This document shows, piece by piece, positions 19,607 to 30,600 of a stretch of 64,000 bases of DNA (position 1 is the stretch's first letter; each line of letters begins with the position of its first letter). The stretch is from Selaginella moellendorffii (lineage: Eukaryota > Streptophyta > Lycopodiopsida > Selaginellales > Selaginellaceae). A model generated the notes under the pieces. The model ran no database searches and was not told the origin of the DNA. It worked only from the letters and a program-made list of their open reading frames with translations. Location: positions 1-64,000 of the forward strand of contig NW_003314323.1 of NCBI RefSeq assembly GCF_000143415.4, read 5' to 3'. A program made the position numbers and the translations under genes.

Positions 19607-21403
19607 ATGGATCATCGCAGCAGCACTTTCTTCGCGCTCGCGATGATCTCACTCGTCAGCGCCACCGCGCAGCATTTCTCCTCCTCTTGCGGCACGAGAT
19701 GCGACTCTAGGCGCGATTGTTCTGGCGGCCTCGTTTGCAATCCTGTTAGCAAGACCTGCGATGGCGATCCAGGAGCTAGCACCCTTTCCTGCCCAATTCC
19801 CGGCTGCGAGCCCGCCCAGAGCTTCATCTACTCGAATGCCACCGCCCACGATCCCGAGTACTGCGTCGACAACAACACCTACCAGTTCTTCAATTGCTCG
19901 CCTAAAGAGCAGTCTCTCAACTTCGCGGCTCTCTACTACACCGAGCTGGAGGGAATCCCCACGGCATGCAATCGGTCCACGCCTTACAAGAACTCGGAGC
20001 TCCTGGCAAACATGGCCACCGGATGGTTTGCCAGTGGATCCTCGTGCTTCAAAGAGATTGTGATCACGGCAGAGAATGGGATGAGCGTCACGGCGACGGT
20101 GGTGGACATTTGTGCATCAACGATCGGGTGTAGCCCATTGACTGGATACTACGAGCCGTGCACGCCCAGATCGCTGGGAGGGACGAGAGGTGTGTGGGAA
20201 GCGCTGGGGCAGACGTATTTTGATAATGTGTTGCAAGTCACTTGGAAGTGGAAGGGCGAGGATTCGAAAAAACGCACTCTTTTCATTGCACTGGTTTCTA
20301 GTGGAGCGCTCGTTGCCTTGGCGCTCTTAGGCATTTTGTGGTGGAAGGTCGTGAGACGGTCCAATGCCGCCAAGAACAAGCTCCATCTGGGGGATCTCAC
20401 GGATGCCCCGCGGCAAATCAGGTACCAAGAGTTGTATCGAGCGACCAAGGGATTCCAGAGCAAGGTGGGAGAGGGAGGGTTTGGGACTGTGTTCAAGGGG
20501 ACGCTGCCCAGCGGAGAGATTGTGGCGGTCAAGAGGATTGGCGGTGGATCGCGGCAGGGGGACAAGCAATTTAAAGCGGAGGTGATGTCGATTGGCAGCA
20601 TCCATCACCTCAATCTCGTCAAGCTGGTTGGATTTTGCCTGCATTCTCGCCACAACTTACTCATCTACGAGTTCCTCGCCAATGGCTCGCTGGATAGATG
20701 GATTTTTGCCAAGGACAAGTATCTGCCCTGGGCAACCAGGCTTTCCATCGCGCTCGACGTCGCTCGAGGGCTTGCGTATCTCCACGATGGATGCCGCGAG
20801 AAGGTACTCCATCTAGACATCAAGCCCCAGAACATCCTCCTGGACGAGAAGATGAATGCCAAAATCGCCGACTTTGGATTCTCCAAGCTCATTGACAAGG
20901 ACAAAACTCATGTCGTGACAGTCATGCGGGGTACGGTGGGATACATGGCTCCCGAGTGGCTCCACTCTCGTGTGACGGACAAGACGGACGTCTATAGCTT
21001 TGGGATCGTCCTCCTGGAGCTCGTCTGCTGCATGAAGGCCGTGGAGTATCCCTCGGACTCACAGATGGACGTTGGGTTCCTCGCCCAGACTGCTTTCAAC
21101 AAGCTCGACAGTGGAAACGCCATGGACTTGGTGGACGATCGGCTGGTCAAAGCCGAGGACGGTGGTGGTTTATCCTTGAGTGGCTTCGAGAACATCATCC
21201 GGATCGGGCTATGGTGTGCACAGGAGGATCCTTTGCAGCGACCAACGATGTCTGTGGTGGTGAAGATGCTCGAGGGTGCCATGGATGTGTTGGCGTTCCC
21301 TCAGCTGGAGAGACCCGCTGCACAGGATTCATCGCTCCTGGTGAGCAGCAGCGAGAGCTCGGGATTGCAAATCTCCATCTCGGTCTCGGACTTGGCTCGC
21401 TAA
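19607..21403 (+). CDS. RLK-B: kiwellin-ectodomain receptor-like kinase, intact
   Basis: A single exon of 598 residues. The signal peptide is about 1-21. A kissper-like Cys-rich module spans 28-61 (CDSRRDCSGGLVC). The kiwellin core spans about 67-214: ALYYTELEG, NMATGWFASGSSC, TATVVDIC, GVWEALG, LQVTWKW. The spacing follows full-length kiwellin, including its N-terminal module. The membrane span is about 225-246. The kinase is about 284-562: GEGGFGTV, VAVKR Lys309, HLDIKPQN (non-RD), ADFGFSK, MAPEWLH. The kinase is clearly related to that of RLK-A (QFKAEVMSIGSIHH shared), whereas the ectodomains are far more diverged. This suggests conserved downstream signalling with different ligand specificity. 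Head to head with RLK-A. Both are intronless. Confidence 0.88.
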   Translation: MDHRSSTFFALAMISLVSATAQHFSSSCGTRCDSRRDCSGGLVCNPVSKTCDGDPGASTLSCPIPGCEPAQSFIYSNATAHDPEYCVDNNTYQFFNCSPKEQSLNFAALYYTELEGIPTACNRSTPYKNSELLANMATGWFASGSSCFKEIVITAENGMSVTATVVDICASTIGCSPLTGYYEPCTPRSLGGTRGVWEALGQTYFDNVLQVTWKWKGEDSKKRTLFIALVSSGALVALALLGILWWKVVRRSNAAKNKLHLGDLTDAPRQIRYQELYRATKGFQSKVGEGGFGTVFKGTLPSGEIVAVKRIGGGSRQGDKQFKAEVMSIGSIHHLNLVKLVGFCLHSRHNLLIYEFLANGSLDRWIFAKDKYLPWATRLSIALDVARGLAYLHDGCREKVLHLDIKPQNILLDEKMNAKIADFGFSKLIDKDKTHVVTVMRGTVGYMAPEWLHSRVTDKTDVYSFGIVLLELVCCMKAVEYPSDSQMDVGFLAQTAFNKLDSGNAMDLVDDRLVKAEDGGGLSLSGFENIIRIGLWCAQEDPLQRPTMSVVVKMLEGAMDVLAFPQLERPAAQDSSLLVSSSESSGLQISISVSDLAR

Positions 21404-21776
21404 GTAGCTTATTAACTTATTAAGCAGGTCAATCGAACGGCAATTTACATATATTTTTAGAATCCTCGATGAGAAACCAAAAGGTCTTGAGGTGGACGAT
21501 ATTCATTCAGTAGTTTATAAGCAGTTTCGATGATCTGTTTTGCTGAACTCCTCCAGATCGCCACACGGCTGCCAAACCTCACAGGAAGAATTGTAATTGT
21601 CTAAAAATCACCAACCTGCTGCTTCTCTTTCTTTTTTGCGAAAGACCAATGCTGATTTCAGAATCAGAACAATGAATTTTAATTATAGAATTCCTGCTGC
21701 TAAGAGATAAAAATAGGTGAGCTGTTTATTAGTCTCAATAGCAAACCAAATCTTATGATATGCAAGCATTTCCAAT

Positions 21777-22394
21777 CTAGCTGCCATAGTCTTGGATCTG
21801 GCAGTTCGGATCAATATTGGCATCCCATGATTCAGCATCCTGTAGCTCATGCTCAATATTATGGTAGTTACTCTCAGATCCCACGTAGAAGTCCATGTTG
21901 CATTCATTGTTCTTCTCCTTGTCTTTCTTGCAGGCATCATCCACCCGAACACATCCATTGTGTTGCCTGCCGTTGGGAAGCGCTAAGCCTTGGAGCAGAT
22001 CTATCTTGAGATGTGATCCAAAGGGATACTTCCCTTCATCTGGAACAGCAATAGACACGTAAAGCTGCAAGTCGTTCTCTCGACTGCCCTTGGGACCATC
22101 AGTCACGAAGTAGCAGGTGCAATCGTTGTCTTGACAATTCACGTAGCGCCCGTCCTTCAACCTTCCAGCACCCTCAACGTGGATTTTTGAACTGAAACCG
22201 CCACAGACGGAAGCTATCGCGTTGCCATCGCAATCCTTGATTTCTGTGTTTGAGGCCTCGTTGCCGCATAGAACACTCTCCTCTACAGTCCAGTAGTACG
22301 TGAAACTCTCTCTGGCTGCCTCCACTGAGAATCCCAGAGCCATGCAATCGAAAAAGAGCACAAGAGAAGCGGAAGATCGATGATTTTTAGCCAT
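21777..22394 (-). CDS. Secreted cysteine-rich protein with double-psi-barrel-like (3D/RlpA-type) region
   Basis: 205 residues; the start at 22394 is chosen because a signal peptide follows directly (MAKNHRSSASLVLFFDCMA, cleavage near VEA). The mature protein has an FTYYW motif, then EGAGRLKDGRYVNC, then HNGCVRVDDACKKD and CNMDFYVGSESNY. This order resembles 3D-domain/RlpA-like barrel proteins, the same general fold class as kiwellin and expansins; I am confident of the secreted Cys-rich nature and less so of the family. TATA box TATAAAAG is at 22456-22449. It sits between RLK-B and the duplicated RLK-A pseudogene. A frameshifted paralog is at 43951. Confidence 0.75.
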   Translation of the reverse strand: MAKNHRSSASLVLFFDCMALGFSVEAARESFTYYWTVEESVLCGNEASNTEIKDCDGNAIASVCGGFSSKIHVEGAGRLKDGRYVNCQDNDCTCYFVTDGPKGSRENDLQLYVSIAVPDEGKYPFGSHLKIDLLQGLALPNGRQHNGCVRVDDACKKDKEKNNECNMDFYVGSESNYHNIEHELQDAESWDANIDPNCQIQDYGS

Positions 22395-22448
22395 GAATGA
22401 ATGCAGCGCTGCTGGCTGTATAATTCTTGCATGACCTCGGAGCACTGG

Positions 22449-22456
22449 CTTTTATA
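22449..22456 (-). promoter_or_regulatory. TATA box of the secreted-protein gene
   Basis: TATAAAAG on the minus strand, 55 bp before the ATG. The same box precedes the paralog at 43889-43896. Confidence 0.65.
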
Positions 22457-22612
22457 GGAGCCAGGCATCGCCGTGCCGTGTGGTGTGTGTATACCGCGTC
22501 TGTTGTGGGACCACCGTGCAATCGTCGTCTTCACCCTCGATGTGGCCTCGTTGGTGCTCTCTGGATACGTGAAACTCTCCCCACTGAGAATCCTCGAAGA
22601 AAGTGCTGCTGC

Positions 22613-22640
22613 AATGATCCATGGCTGGAATTGCAAACCT
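22613..22640 (-). pseudogene. RLK-B first-codon remnant fused to secreted-protein sequence (left copy)
   Basis: Reading minus, the ATGGATCATTGCAGCAGCAC start of RLK-B is present. After TTCTTC it changes into GAGGATTCTCAGTGG, a piece of the secreted-protein gene. The rest of RLK-B is missing. The same chimera is present at 43737. Confidence 0.6.
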
Positions 22641-23516
22641 CTCGCAGGTAAACTGGTTTAAAAGCTCTAGAAAGTCTTTTGCGGTCTCACGTGGAGCTAG
22701 ACTTGTCAGGCTTTTGACTAGTTCAAGCATTGCGAGGGTCCGTGGGAGGAATTGCTCTTTTAGTCTGCCGGCCCAGAAGAACCTTGACACTGAAAGATAC
22801 CTGCAGCCAGCTGCCAAACTTTAAGACTGTGGGCCGAAGAGACACTAATGAGATTTACATGATGTCCGAGTCTCTGATTTTCTATGGTTTCCAGGTGCCC
22901 AAGAACAGTGGTATTTCCTAAACTATGGAGGTGTCGATTCTCATGTGCTTCATGATCGAGCTATGTAGCACCAGGAGCTTCCACTCGCAAGCCCAACAAC
23001 AGGTATGTTCTTCGTCAAGCGACTGCCCGAATGGATCTCTTTGTTTCCCGGAGCCCATGCTCAGTAGCAACCGTTCACTCCGCAATATATCCTGCTACCT
23101 ATCGAGTAATCAATCCGAGCCATATCTCAGCGATTCAAGCTTGCAAGCCCATCTCCATAGTCAATTTCAATGCCACCATCACTCCAGACTGCCCGAATTG
23201 CTGCGTCGCAGGCTTGGCTTACAGGACTTTCACCTGCTCTCCAAATTTACAAGGGACCAACAATGCCGTCCTCTATGTCACAAGCTTCAACCTCTCAAAT
23301 CCGGGGTCTCTCAGGCCGTGCACGTCCTCGCAATGGAATATGGAACCCATGGCAGCGCTGGCCACTGGATGGTATAGCCAAGAAGCTTGTGCTCGAAAAA
23401 CATCCAAGTTTTAGCTCCAAACGGACTGACTGCGGTCGCTAGAATGGTGGCTGAATGCTACTCCCCAGGCACGTGTCTCAGGGATCATTCGTTCATGGAG
23501 CCTTGTGCTCCAAATA

Positions 23517-23521
23517 CTATG
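23517..23521. repeat. Target-site duplication CTATG, left
   Basis: CTATG before the left LTR and again at 28224-28228 after the right LTR. Joining across it restores RLK-A collinearity. Confidence 0.8.
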
Positions 23522-23605
23522 TGAAACGAACAAGAGAGCAAATGCCCACCCTTAAGGCGTTACAGGCCATGGAATATTCTTAGATTATTTTTGTGGTTCC
23601 TATCA
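23522..23605 (-). repeat. Left (3') LTR, 84 bp
   Basis: Starts TGAAACGAACAAGAGAGC and ends TCA. It aligns with 28123-28223, for example at CAGGCCATGGAATATTCTTA. Confidence 0.7.
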
Positions 23606-25071
23606 TTTTCCCAACCCAGCCATGTACAGCAGCCTTAAGAAGTTAAATGAGCCTCACATAAAGGGAGTCCAAGGCAATACAGCCATGAAGAAAAGATGTG
23701 CAAATAGCAATACTAATGTTATAATAAATGGTCATGAAAGAAAGAAAGAAATACAGCTTTCTCACATGACAATACGTTCATGGAAACAAGAGAATGAGAA
23801 TAGAATAAATGGCTCTAATCATATAACAATACAGTTATAGAACTCAATTCTCCCCTTCCTCAGGAATGTCATCCAAGTCATAACTAAAACTCGGAAACAT
23901 TCTCTTCATGTCATTTTCAGTTTCCCATGTAGCTTCATCCATGGAATAACCATTCCACTGAATTAACAATTCCCTCCAATCTTTGAGCAAGAATATTGGC
24001 CAGACCAACCTTCTCTACATCAATCTCTGGAACTTGGATGATGGACAGATCCACGACATCACTAGAGTGCAAACATGCTTTAAGCTTGCTTACATGGAAT
24101 GTTGGATGAATTTTCGAATTAACTGGCAAGTCCAAAGTGTATGTAAGATCCCCCACACGCTGTAAAATTGTTCAAAGCTCACAATACCATAGAGACAATT
24201 TAGCACTACCACCTCCTTTCAGAGACTGTTGTGCATCTAATAGCTTAAGGAAAACCTTGTCACCAACTTTGTACTCTTAATGACGATGATGCTTATTAGC
24301 CAATCTTTTGTCTCACTCTTGAGCTTGTCTTGTGTTCAATTTTGCTAACTCAAGCTTGTTCTGCATATCCTCCAGAAAATCACAAACATAAGGTACCCAA
24401 ACCAAAGCCAAATTCAAACTCACAAAAGACCTAGGCTCATAACCATATATTGCCATAAAGGGAGACATGCTAATAATTGATTAATGAGTGCTATTGTGAG
24501 CAAACTAAAGCAAATACTTCTCCCATACTCCCTATCGAGTCAAGTTTCCCACAAAAGACTTTAACATATCTCTTAATAGCTGATTCATGCGCTCTATCTA
24601 CCCATTAGATTGTGGATACTCACCACTACTCATGCTGAGCTTAGTCTTTAGCTTCTCAAAGACCGTTTGCCAAAACTTGGATGTGAACTTAGGATCCTAA
24701 TCACTCACAATGTCACCCGACAAACTATAGAGACTGAATAACTAGTTTACAAACAACTAAGCAACTTTAGAAGCTTTTATTGTTGTCTTCATATGGAAGA
24801 AGTGAGCCATCTTCGTCAAATGATCCACAACAACCCAAATAGCATCATTTCCTCGAAAGGTTTTAAGCAAACCAATGATAAAGTCCATTGAGATGATATC
24901 CTATTTATTCTCAAGTACATGTAAAGGATGATAAAGGCCAGTGAGCTTCTGAAGATCAACTTTGACTGCTTGGCAAGTTAAACAACCATGTATGTACTTC
25001 TCAACATCTGACTTCATCCCAGGCTAAAAGAAATGCCTCTTCACCAACATATATGTTCTCAATACCCCCGA

Positions 25072-25404
25072 NNNNNNNNNNNNNNNNNNNNNNNNNNNNN
25101 NNNNNNNNNNNNNNNNNNNNNNNNNNNNNNNNNNNNNNNNNNNNNNNNNNNNNNNNNNNNNNNNNNNNNNNNNNNNNNNNNNNNNNNNNNNNNNNNNNNN
25201 NNNNNNNNNNNNNNNNNNNNNNNNNNNNNNNNNNNNNNNNNNNNNNNNNNNNNNNNNNNNNNNNNNNNNNNNNNNNNNNNNNNNNNNNNNNNNNNNNNNN
25301 NNNNNNNNNNNNNNNNNNNNNNNNNNNNNNNNNNNNNNNNNNNNNNNNNNNNNNNNNNNNNNNNNNNNNNNNNNNNNNNNNNNNNNNNNNNNNNNNNNNN
25401 NNNN
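25072..25404. other. Assembly gap (333 N)
   Basis: Run of N within the gypsy element, in the expected integrase / RNase H interval. ORFs across it are artefacts. Confidence 0.99.
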
Positions 25405-25879
25405 CACTTGGCACATCATGACACTCAACCAAAATCTGTTTGATAAGTTTGTCAACACGAAGAACTACTACACATACCTTTCTTCACCAGGATTCCATCT
25501 CATATTTTGAATGATAGAAACTTGTCACCCTTCAAATTTGTAGAGGCATCCCTCAACAAAACCTTCGCGTAAACATCAGTGACAAAGGAGTCAAAGTCAG
25601 CAAACTCTTTAAGCTCATCCAAGAGATCTCTGGATAGCTTCACAAAGGAGATAGAATTTACTATCCTAGATAATGCATCAGCCACCTTATTGTCACCTCC
25701 ATACTTGTACCAGATCTTAATAGACATTTCCTTGCCAACGAGCAAGGCAGCCTCAAAGATCCACATCTGGAGAGACTGATGATCTGAATCTACATGGAAG
25801 TCCGATCCATATAGATAATATTGTTATTCTCAAGTAGGTCAATTCCATTGTGTAGCATCAAACTTGTGGCTCATGAATG

Positions 25880-27000
25880 CGAGAGAATGCTTAACTTAAA
25901 GCAATATGGCCCAAAGCACTATCACCATGTTGCAAATGTACTTGTCAGCTAGTCCTTACGGACACTCTTTCCTTACTGTCACGATGGCAGGAGATCGGTA
26001 TTGCTGGACCCTTTATTAGTCCCTCTTGTGCTATTGGAGTTAACTGGGCATTTCGAATGTACTTAGACCGGACAAGCATAAGGACGGAATTCCTACGTGT
26101 TATTAGGTAAGCATACTTAGCCCAATAAGAAGTTCCCGTCTCATTTTGTCTTGCACTTGCTAGTGACAAGAACCCTCGCGTATTGAGACTAGTCCCTCAA
26201 TGTCGCTAGATGATACTTTACCGTGTCTGCCAAACACCCTCGCTATCATGCCCTTTGTGTTAGTCTCATTTCGGTCTGAAATGTTATTTATAGAAAGTGT
26301 CTAGGATTTTCTCATTTAGCATATCTATGGAATGTAGAGATTGGCTTGAACACAATGGTATTTGTCTTGTGTCCAAATTCGCAATCTAACGCTATTTCAT
26401 ATTTAGTAAGTTTCAAGCTTGTCCCAGAGACTAACTCTTGATACTAAGGGAGGCTTGGGTGAAAGCCCAAAGCATGTGTTCTTCAGGGGGGGGGGGGGGG
26501 GGGCTATGGGGGGTTCCAAATGTATAGTAGGGATAGTGGGTAGGTCGGTCATAGCTGACTAACCTAAGGTATAGTTTAGCTCCCGCTTGTGTGTCTGTCC
26601 TTGTTTTACGTCCGGTTTAGGTTTAAGCCCAAGTTCCATTCCATGCTAGCTGGTGGAGTACCCATATCTTCACGTTAGACTATCGGTATGCTGAAATAAC
26701 ACTAGACTCCGTTTGGCTCCATTTTGCATGCTGGTCATAACATTGGGATGTTGGTTACTCTAGGACTGTTCCAAGTTGCTTTGAGCTCCTGTCCCTTCGC
26801 TCCTTGGGCTCTATGCTCAGGAGTTGCTCCATGGACCAATTCCATCACTCCTTGGCTCCATGCTAAGGAGTTTGGCATCGTTCCTTCATTCGGTGGCCCA
26901 AGGCCCTAAACCTCAAGTTCCACACCACTGTCCCATGGACACATGGCATGACACGTGGCATATAACATGTGGCACAAGGAGGGTTTAGGTTTCGCTTCGT
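25880..27000. repeat. Non-coding insert, probable LTR-type sequence, with a poly-G tract
   Basis: No coding frame. It interrupts the gypsy element between RNase H and gag. An 18-G run lies at 26486-26503. The following GGGGGTTCCAAA..TATAGTAGGGATAGT matches the reverse complement of 14002-14044 next to the first gypsy element. A nested solo LTR of that family is my best guess; its ends were not resolved. Confidence 0.4.
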
Positions 27001-28122
27001 GGTGTTATCCTATAGTAAATCACCATAGGATAAAGGGTCAAAATCACATGCGCTACAACCCACATCATTGCCTATAATTTCCACCACAATCACCTTATCA
27101 TTCATTGACCCTTTCAGAATAATCCTTGCTCTTATATCCAGCCTTGTGGCAACGAAAAAAATTGCCCTCCACCTTGTCCTTCTCTCGCTAGTCCAAACAA
27201 AATTTCTTAGCTTCACTGCCATCTTCATGCTTTGAGCCACAATGGAACAATGGCTGTTTCTTTCCCAAATATGAAGCTTTTGCGAGCTGGTCATCATATT
27301 GACTACCCCATAAACCATCTGGTTGACTAAAGTTGACCAAATTGACTGACAGTTCAGGCAAAAAGATCTAAGCCTTAGTGATAGCATTAGTCAATGTTGC
27401 TAGAAAATCCTTCTTAACCTTCTGTTGCACATCCACAAAGCTCAATCCTTTGATGAAATATTGCACCTTTAGCAACTCATTATAGGTGCCCGTGAGACTA
27501 AGACAAAGATCACAAAACTTGCATGCATACGCATCCAAAGACAAAGTCCCTTGTTAGATCTCTAACAGCTGGTTTATGAGATCAACCTCTTTAAACTTCT
27601 TGACAAATGAAGCATGGAAAGCTTTCGTCAAATCAGTCCAAGAAGTCGACTTCGGATTAACTTTGATGTAGTTCTTCCACCACAAAGAAGCATGGCTCAT
27701 AAGCTTTGTCACAAAAAAATCTATCTTCACTTTATCCTCACAAGGATTGTAAGACTAACAACTTTCCCACAATTCTAACCAAGAATCAACTTCTTGACTA
27801 TCACAAACATCAGGTGATGATTTCCATTCTACAATACCATAATCTTTGGCATACTTAACATACCAATGGTAATCACGGACATGAGGTTGATTCAACCTTG
27901 AGGGTTCATGTGAAGCAAAAAATCCTTAATGAGATTGACAGAATCTTTAACTTCCTTTATGTTACTCTGAACCTTAGAAATCTAATATCCTTGCCGCTCA
28001 ATGACATCATCAAAAGTTTCTTCCGCATTGTCATGGCCATCATCACTAATACCATACTTCTCATCAAGATCAATATCTTGCTCACTCATCATCCCCAAAA
28101 GAACATACTACTCCAATACCAA

Positions 28123-28223
28123 TGAAATGAACAAAGAGCGAACCTTAGGCCAACCTCCCAACCCTTAAAGCATTATCCCACAGGCCATAGAATATTCTTA
28201 AAATATTTCCATGGTTTGTGTCA
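28123..28223 (-). repeat. Right (5') LTR, 101 bp
   Basis: Starts TGAAATGAACAAAGAGCG and ends TTTGTGTCA. It is followed by the CTATG duplication at 28224-28228. Confidence 0.7.
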
Positions 28224-29350
28224 CTATGGCTGCGAATAAACAAGTGTGGAGGCAGCTTGGGTATGATCCAGGCATTGGAATCTTGAGAAATATCACCTGG
28301 AATGTCATTGATAGTAATCTTCCACAGTCCATTCGAAGCAAAAAGAATTATCAGGGAGTGATCGCTGGGGTAGCAAGCACTGTGGCTGGGGTGGTGCTTA
28401 GTGTTGTAATCTTCGTAGCAACCAGGAAGTGGAGAAGATCTCGGAGGAGGTGCATGGAAAAGCAAGTGCTCATCGAAGGAATGAGGCTCGACGAGATACT
28501 TCCACACCAGTTTAGCTATCACAACTTGAAGATGGCTCCTGAGCTCACGCTTGGAGCTGGAGGATTTGGATCCGTCTTCAAAGGAGAGCTTGCGGATGGG
28601 AGCCTCGTTGCTGTGAAGAAGATGGACGTAGAGATCCAAGGCTCGTCAAAAGGACACTCGCAGTTCAAGGCCGAGGTAATGTCCATTGGCAGCATTCACC
28701 ACTTCAACCTCGTAAAGCTCCGGGGATTCTGCATCCAGGGACCAGCTGCATTGCTTGTCTACGAGTTCATGCCCAATGGATCACTGGACAAGTGGATCTT
28801 CACCAAGAACGATGATGACAAAGGTGGCGGATCAGCAAATCTGCTGTTAAACTGGAATCAGAGACACTCAATCGCAATAGATGTTGCTCGAGGACTCACA
28901 TACCTCCATGAAGGATGCCGGGAGCAAGTTCTTCACCTGGATATCAAACCTCAAAACATCCTCCTGGACGAGAACTTACGGGCCAGAATCTCCGACTTTG
29001 GCCTGAGCAAGGTTGCCGAGTGGGGAAAGAGCCAAGTGGTGACTGTCATGCGAGGAACTCCCAGATACATGGCACCCAAGTGGCTCCACACCAAAGTCAC
29101 GGACAAGACCGACGTTTACAGCTTTGGAATCGTGCTGCTCGAGCTCGTCAGCTCCAGGCGCACCATCCAGTTCCATCCTCCATCCTCCTCTTCCTCCTCA
29201 TCCTCCTCACAACCGTGCTTCCTGGGCGAAACCGCGCTGAGCATGTTTCACAGTGGCAACGTCGTCAAGCTTATTGACGACAAGCTCCTGGACAATGATC
29301 TCGCCAACACTAGCAGTGGCTTGGAGCTCAAGGATGCCGAGAGGTACGTG

Positions 29351-29890
29351 GATACTGTCTGTTGATGATTACATGGAATCGGGATCTGTCAGCAAAGTGC
29401 TAACCAAACAGAATTTTCTCTTACCTCCTTATTTGCTCAGGAGTATTCTGCAGTTTTCTTGTTAAGAGTCGCACCAAGCGTCTCCTTCAACTGTAACAAG
29501 TAAATCGTTAGATCATTTTGGCTTTGACAAAGTAAAAGTCACCTACATCTTCAAAGTATATGATGCATTATACGTTCAAAACACCTTCACTGTTAGACCT
29601 TTGCATGTACTTCTTCAGATGGGCATTAAGATTAGAAGTATCTAACTTATCAAAGAGGTCAACCCCTTCCTTTTTCCCTGTGTAACAAATAGCTCATCTC
29701 AATGAGGAAAACACAAGTCACAACATACCTTTCTTAAAATTGTGTACAGCATCATATACCTCTTTGTTTACAAGCACGGTGTTTTGGTACCTTGTGGAGT
29801 CTTTACCTAGAAAATCAAACTGCAAATATGTGAACCATAGATCATAAAACAATAGTGATGTTAAAGAAGTTCTTAAAGCTTTTTGTAAAC
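29351..29890 (-). pseudogene. TOP1: DNA topoisomerase I fragment, copy B
   Basis: On the minus strand it runs from the FDFLGKDS exon (about 29840-29760) through VDLFDKLDTSNLNAHLKKYM (about 29665-29605) and KVFRTYNASYT to the exon around ATLNKKTAEYS (about 29450). It ends at the junction with RLK-A pseudogene 1. It carries stops and lacks the active-site exon. Confidence 0.7.
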
Positions 29891-29899
29891 TCTTATGAG

Positions 29900-30600
29900 G
29901 ACCTGTGGCATAATCATGTCATATAGCATCATTCAACTTTTTATAGTTAATCCACACTCTCCATTTCCCTCCCTTCTTTAGTGTTACTACAACAAGTGAC
30001 AACTAATTTGAATTTTCCACTTCAAATATGAAGTCAGCTTTGATAAACTTCATTATCTCAGCAAACTACTCCTACATGGTGGCAATTACCACTTCTTCCT
30101 AAATCCTGACTGTCAAGATTGTAACTTTGAGTGTCAAGGTTATAATGCTGAGTATCAAAAAAATGCAAATGCATGGTTAATCAGCTGTGTTTCATTCTCC
30201 CATGACTGAATAGAACTTCTTCTCAAGACTCCTATTACTCCATCATGTTAATTGGCTTTATTGGTGCTTGATTTCCTGTGAGTTTGACCTTGAACTTGTT
30301 GAGTTGTTGGTGGAATTTCTCATCATCATCAATTTCCTTATCGTGCTCGTTCTCATTGTCCATTATTGTAGGCTTCTTTGCCTTGAGAGTGCAGATCTTG
30401 CTACGGAGCTCCACATTTTCTTTAGTGAGCTGGTCATTAATATATTGTGTCTCCACACACACTGTCCCCTAGAAGGACATACCTTGAACACTCCTTTTGA
30501 GCTGCTGGATATCACTCTAGATCTTGTTGAGCTTTGCGTCCAGGGGCTGGAAGACAACAGTGTTGATCATAGTCTACACTCCAGAAAAATGCTGTGATGT
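29900..30600 (-). pseudogene. gypsy debris: RT piece and coiled-coil gag-like ORF
   Basis: 29900-30110 on the minus strand is the RT start region, similar to 35140-35260. 30462-30235 (minus) encodes 75 residues with a coiled-coil (NDQLTKENVELRSKI) and an acidic stretch, probably gag-derived. I do not recognise a specific family. Confidence 0.45.

Larger units (their letters stand above)
23522..28223 (-). mobile_element. Ty3/gypsy element with very short LTRs, inserted in RLK-A pseudogene 1
   Basis: Flanked by CTATG duplications and bounded by TG...CA termini. The primer-binding-like sequence TTGGTATTGGAG (minus) adjoins the right LTR and a purine tract (GGGTTGGGAAAA, minus) adjoins the left LTR. 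Internal remnants on the minus strand are gag with a damaged zinc knuckle (about 28100-27000), RNase H end (GGDNKVADALSR at 25766-25500), integrase-region debris around the N gap, and a C-terminal region with INSKIHPTFHVSKL-type sequence (24156-23935). Protease and most of RT are absent; a non-coding stretch lies in their place (25880-27000). Confidence 0.8.
22925..29358 (+). pseudogene. RLK-A pseudogene 1, split by an LTR retrotransposon
   Basis: The ectodomain part is 22925-23521: signal peptide and Cys knot, then a frameshift after SEPYLSDS, with the kiwellin core continuing in another frame. The gypsy element 23522-28223 follows. The rest of the gene resumes at 28229: GYDPGIGILRNITWNV, membrane span and kinase. 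In the kinase the seven residues before PELTLGAGG (TRNFD and neighbours) are missing, and GTPGYMAPEW reads GTPRYMAPKW. After DAERYV (about 29350) the sequence switches abruptly to topoisomerase I DNA, so the last 59 residues are lost. Confidence 0.85.

Noticed and set aside
25001-25458. Several ORFs spanning the N run
   Set aside because: They exist only because N is read as open sequence.
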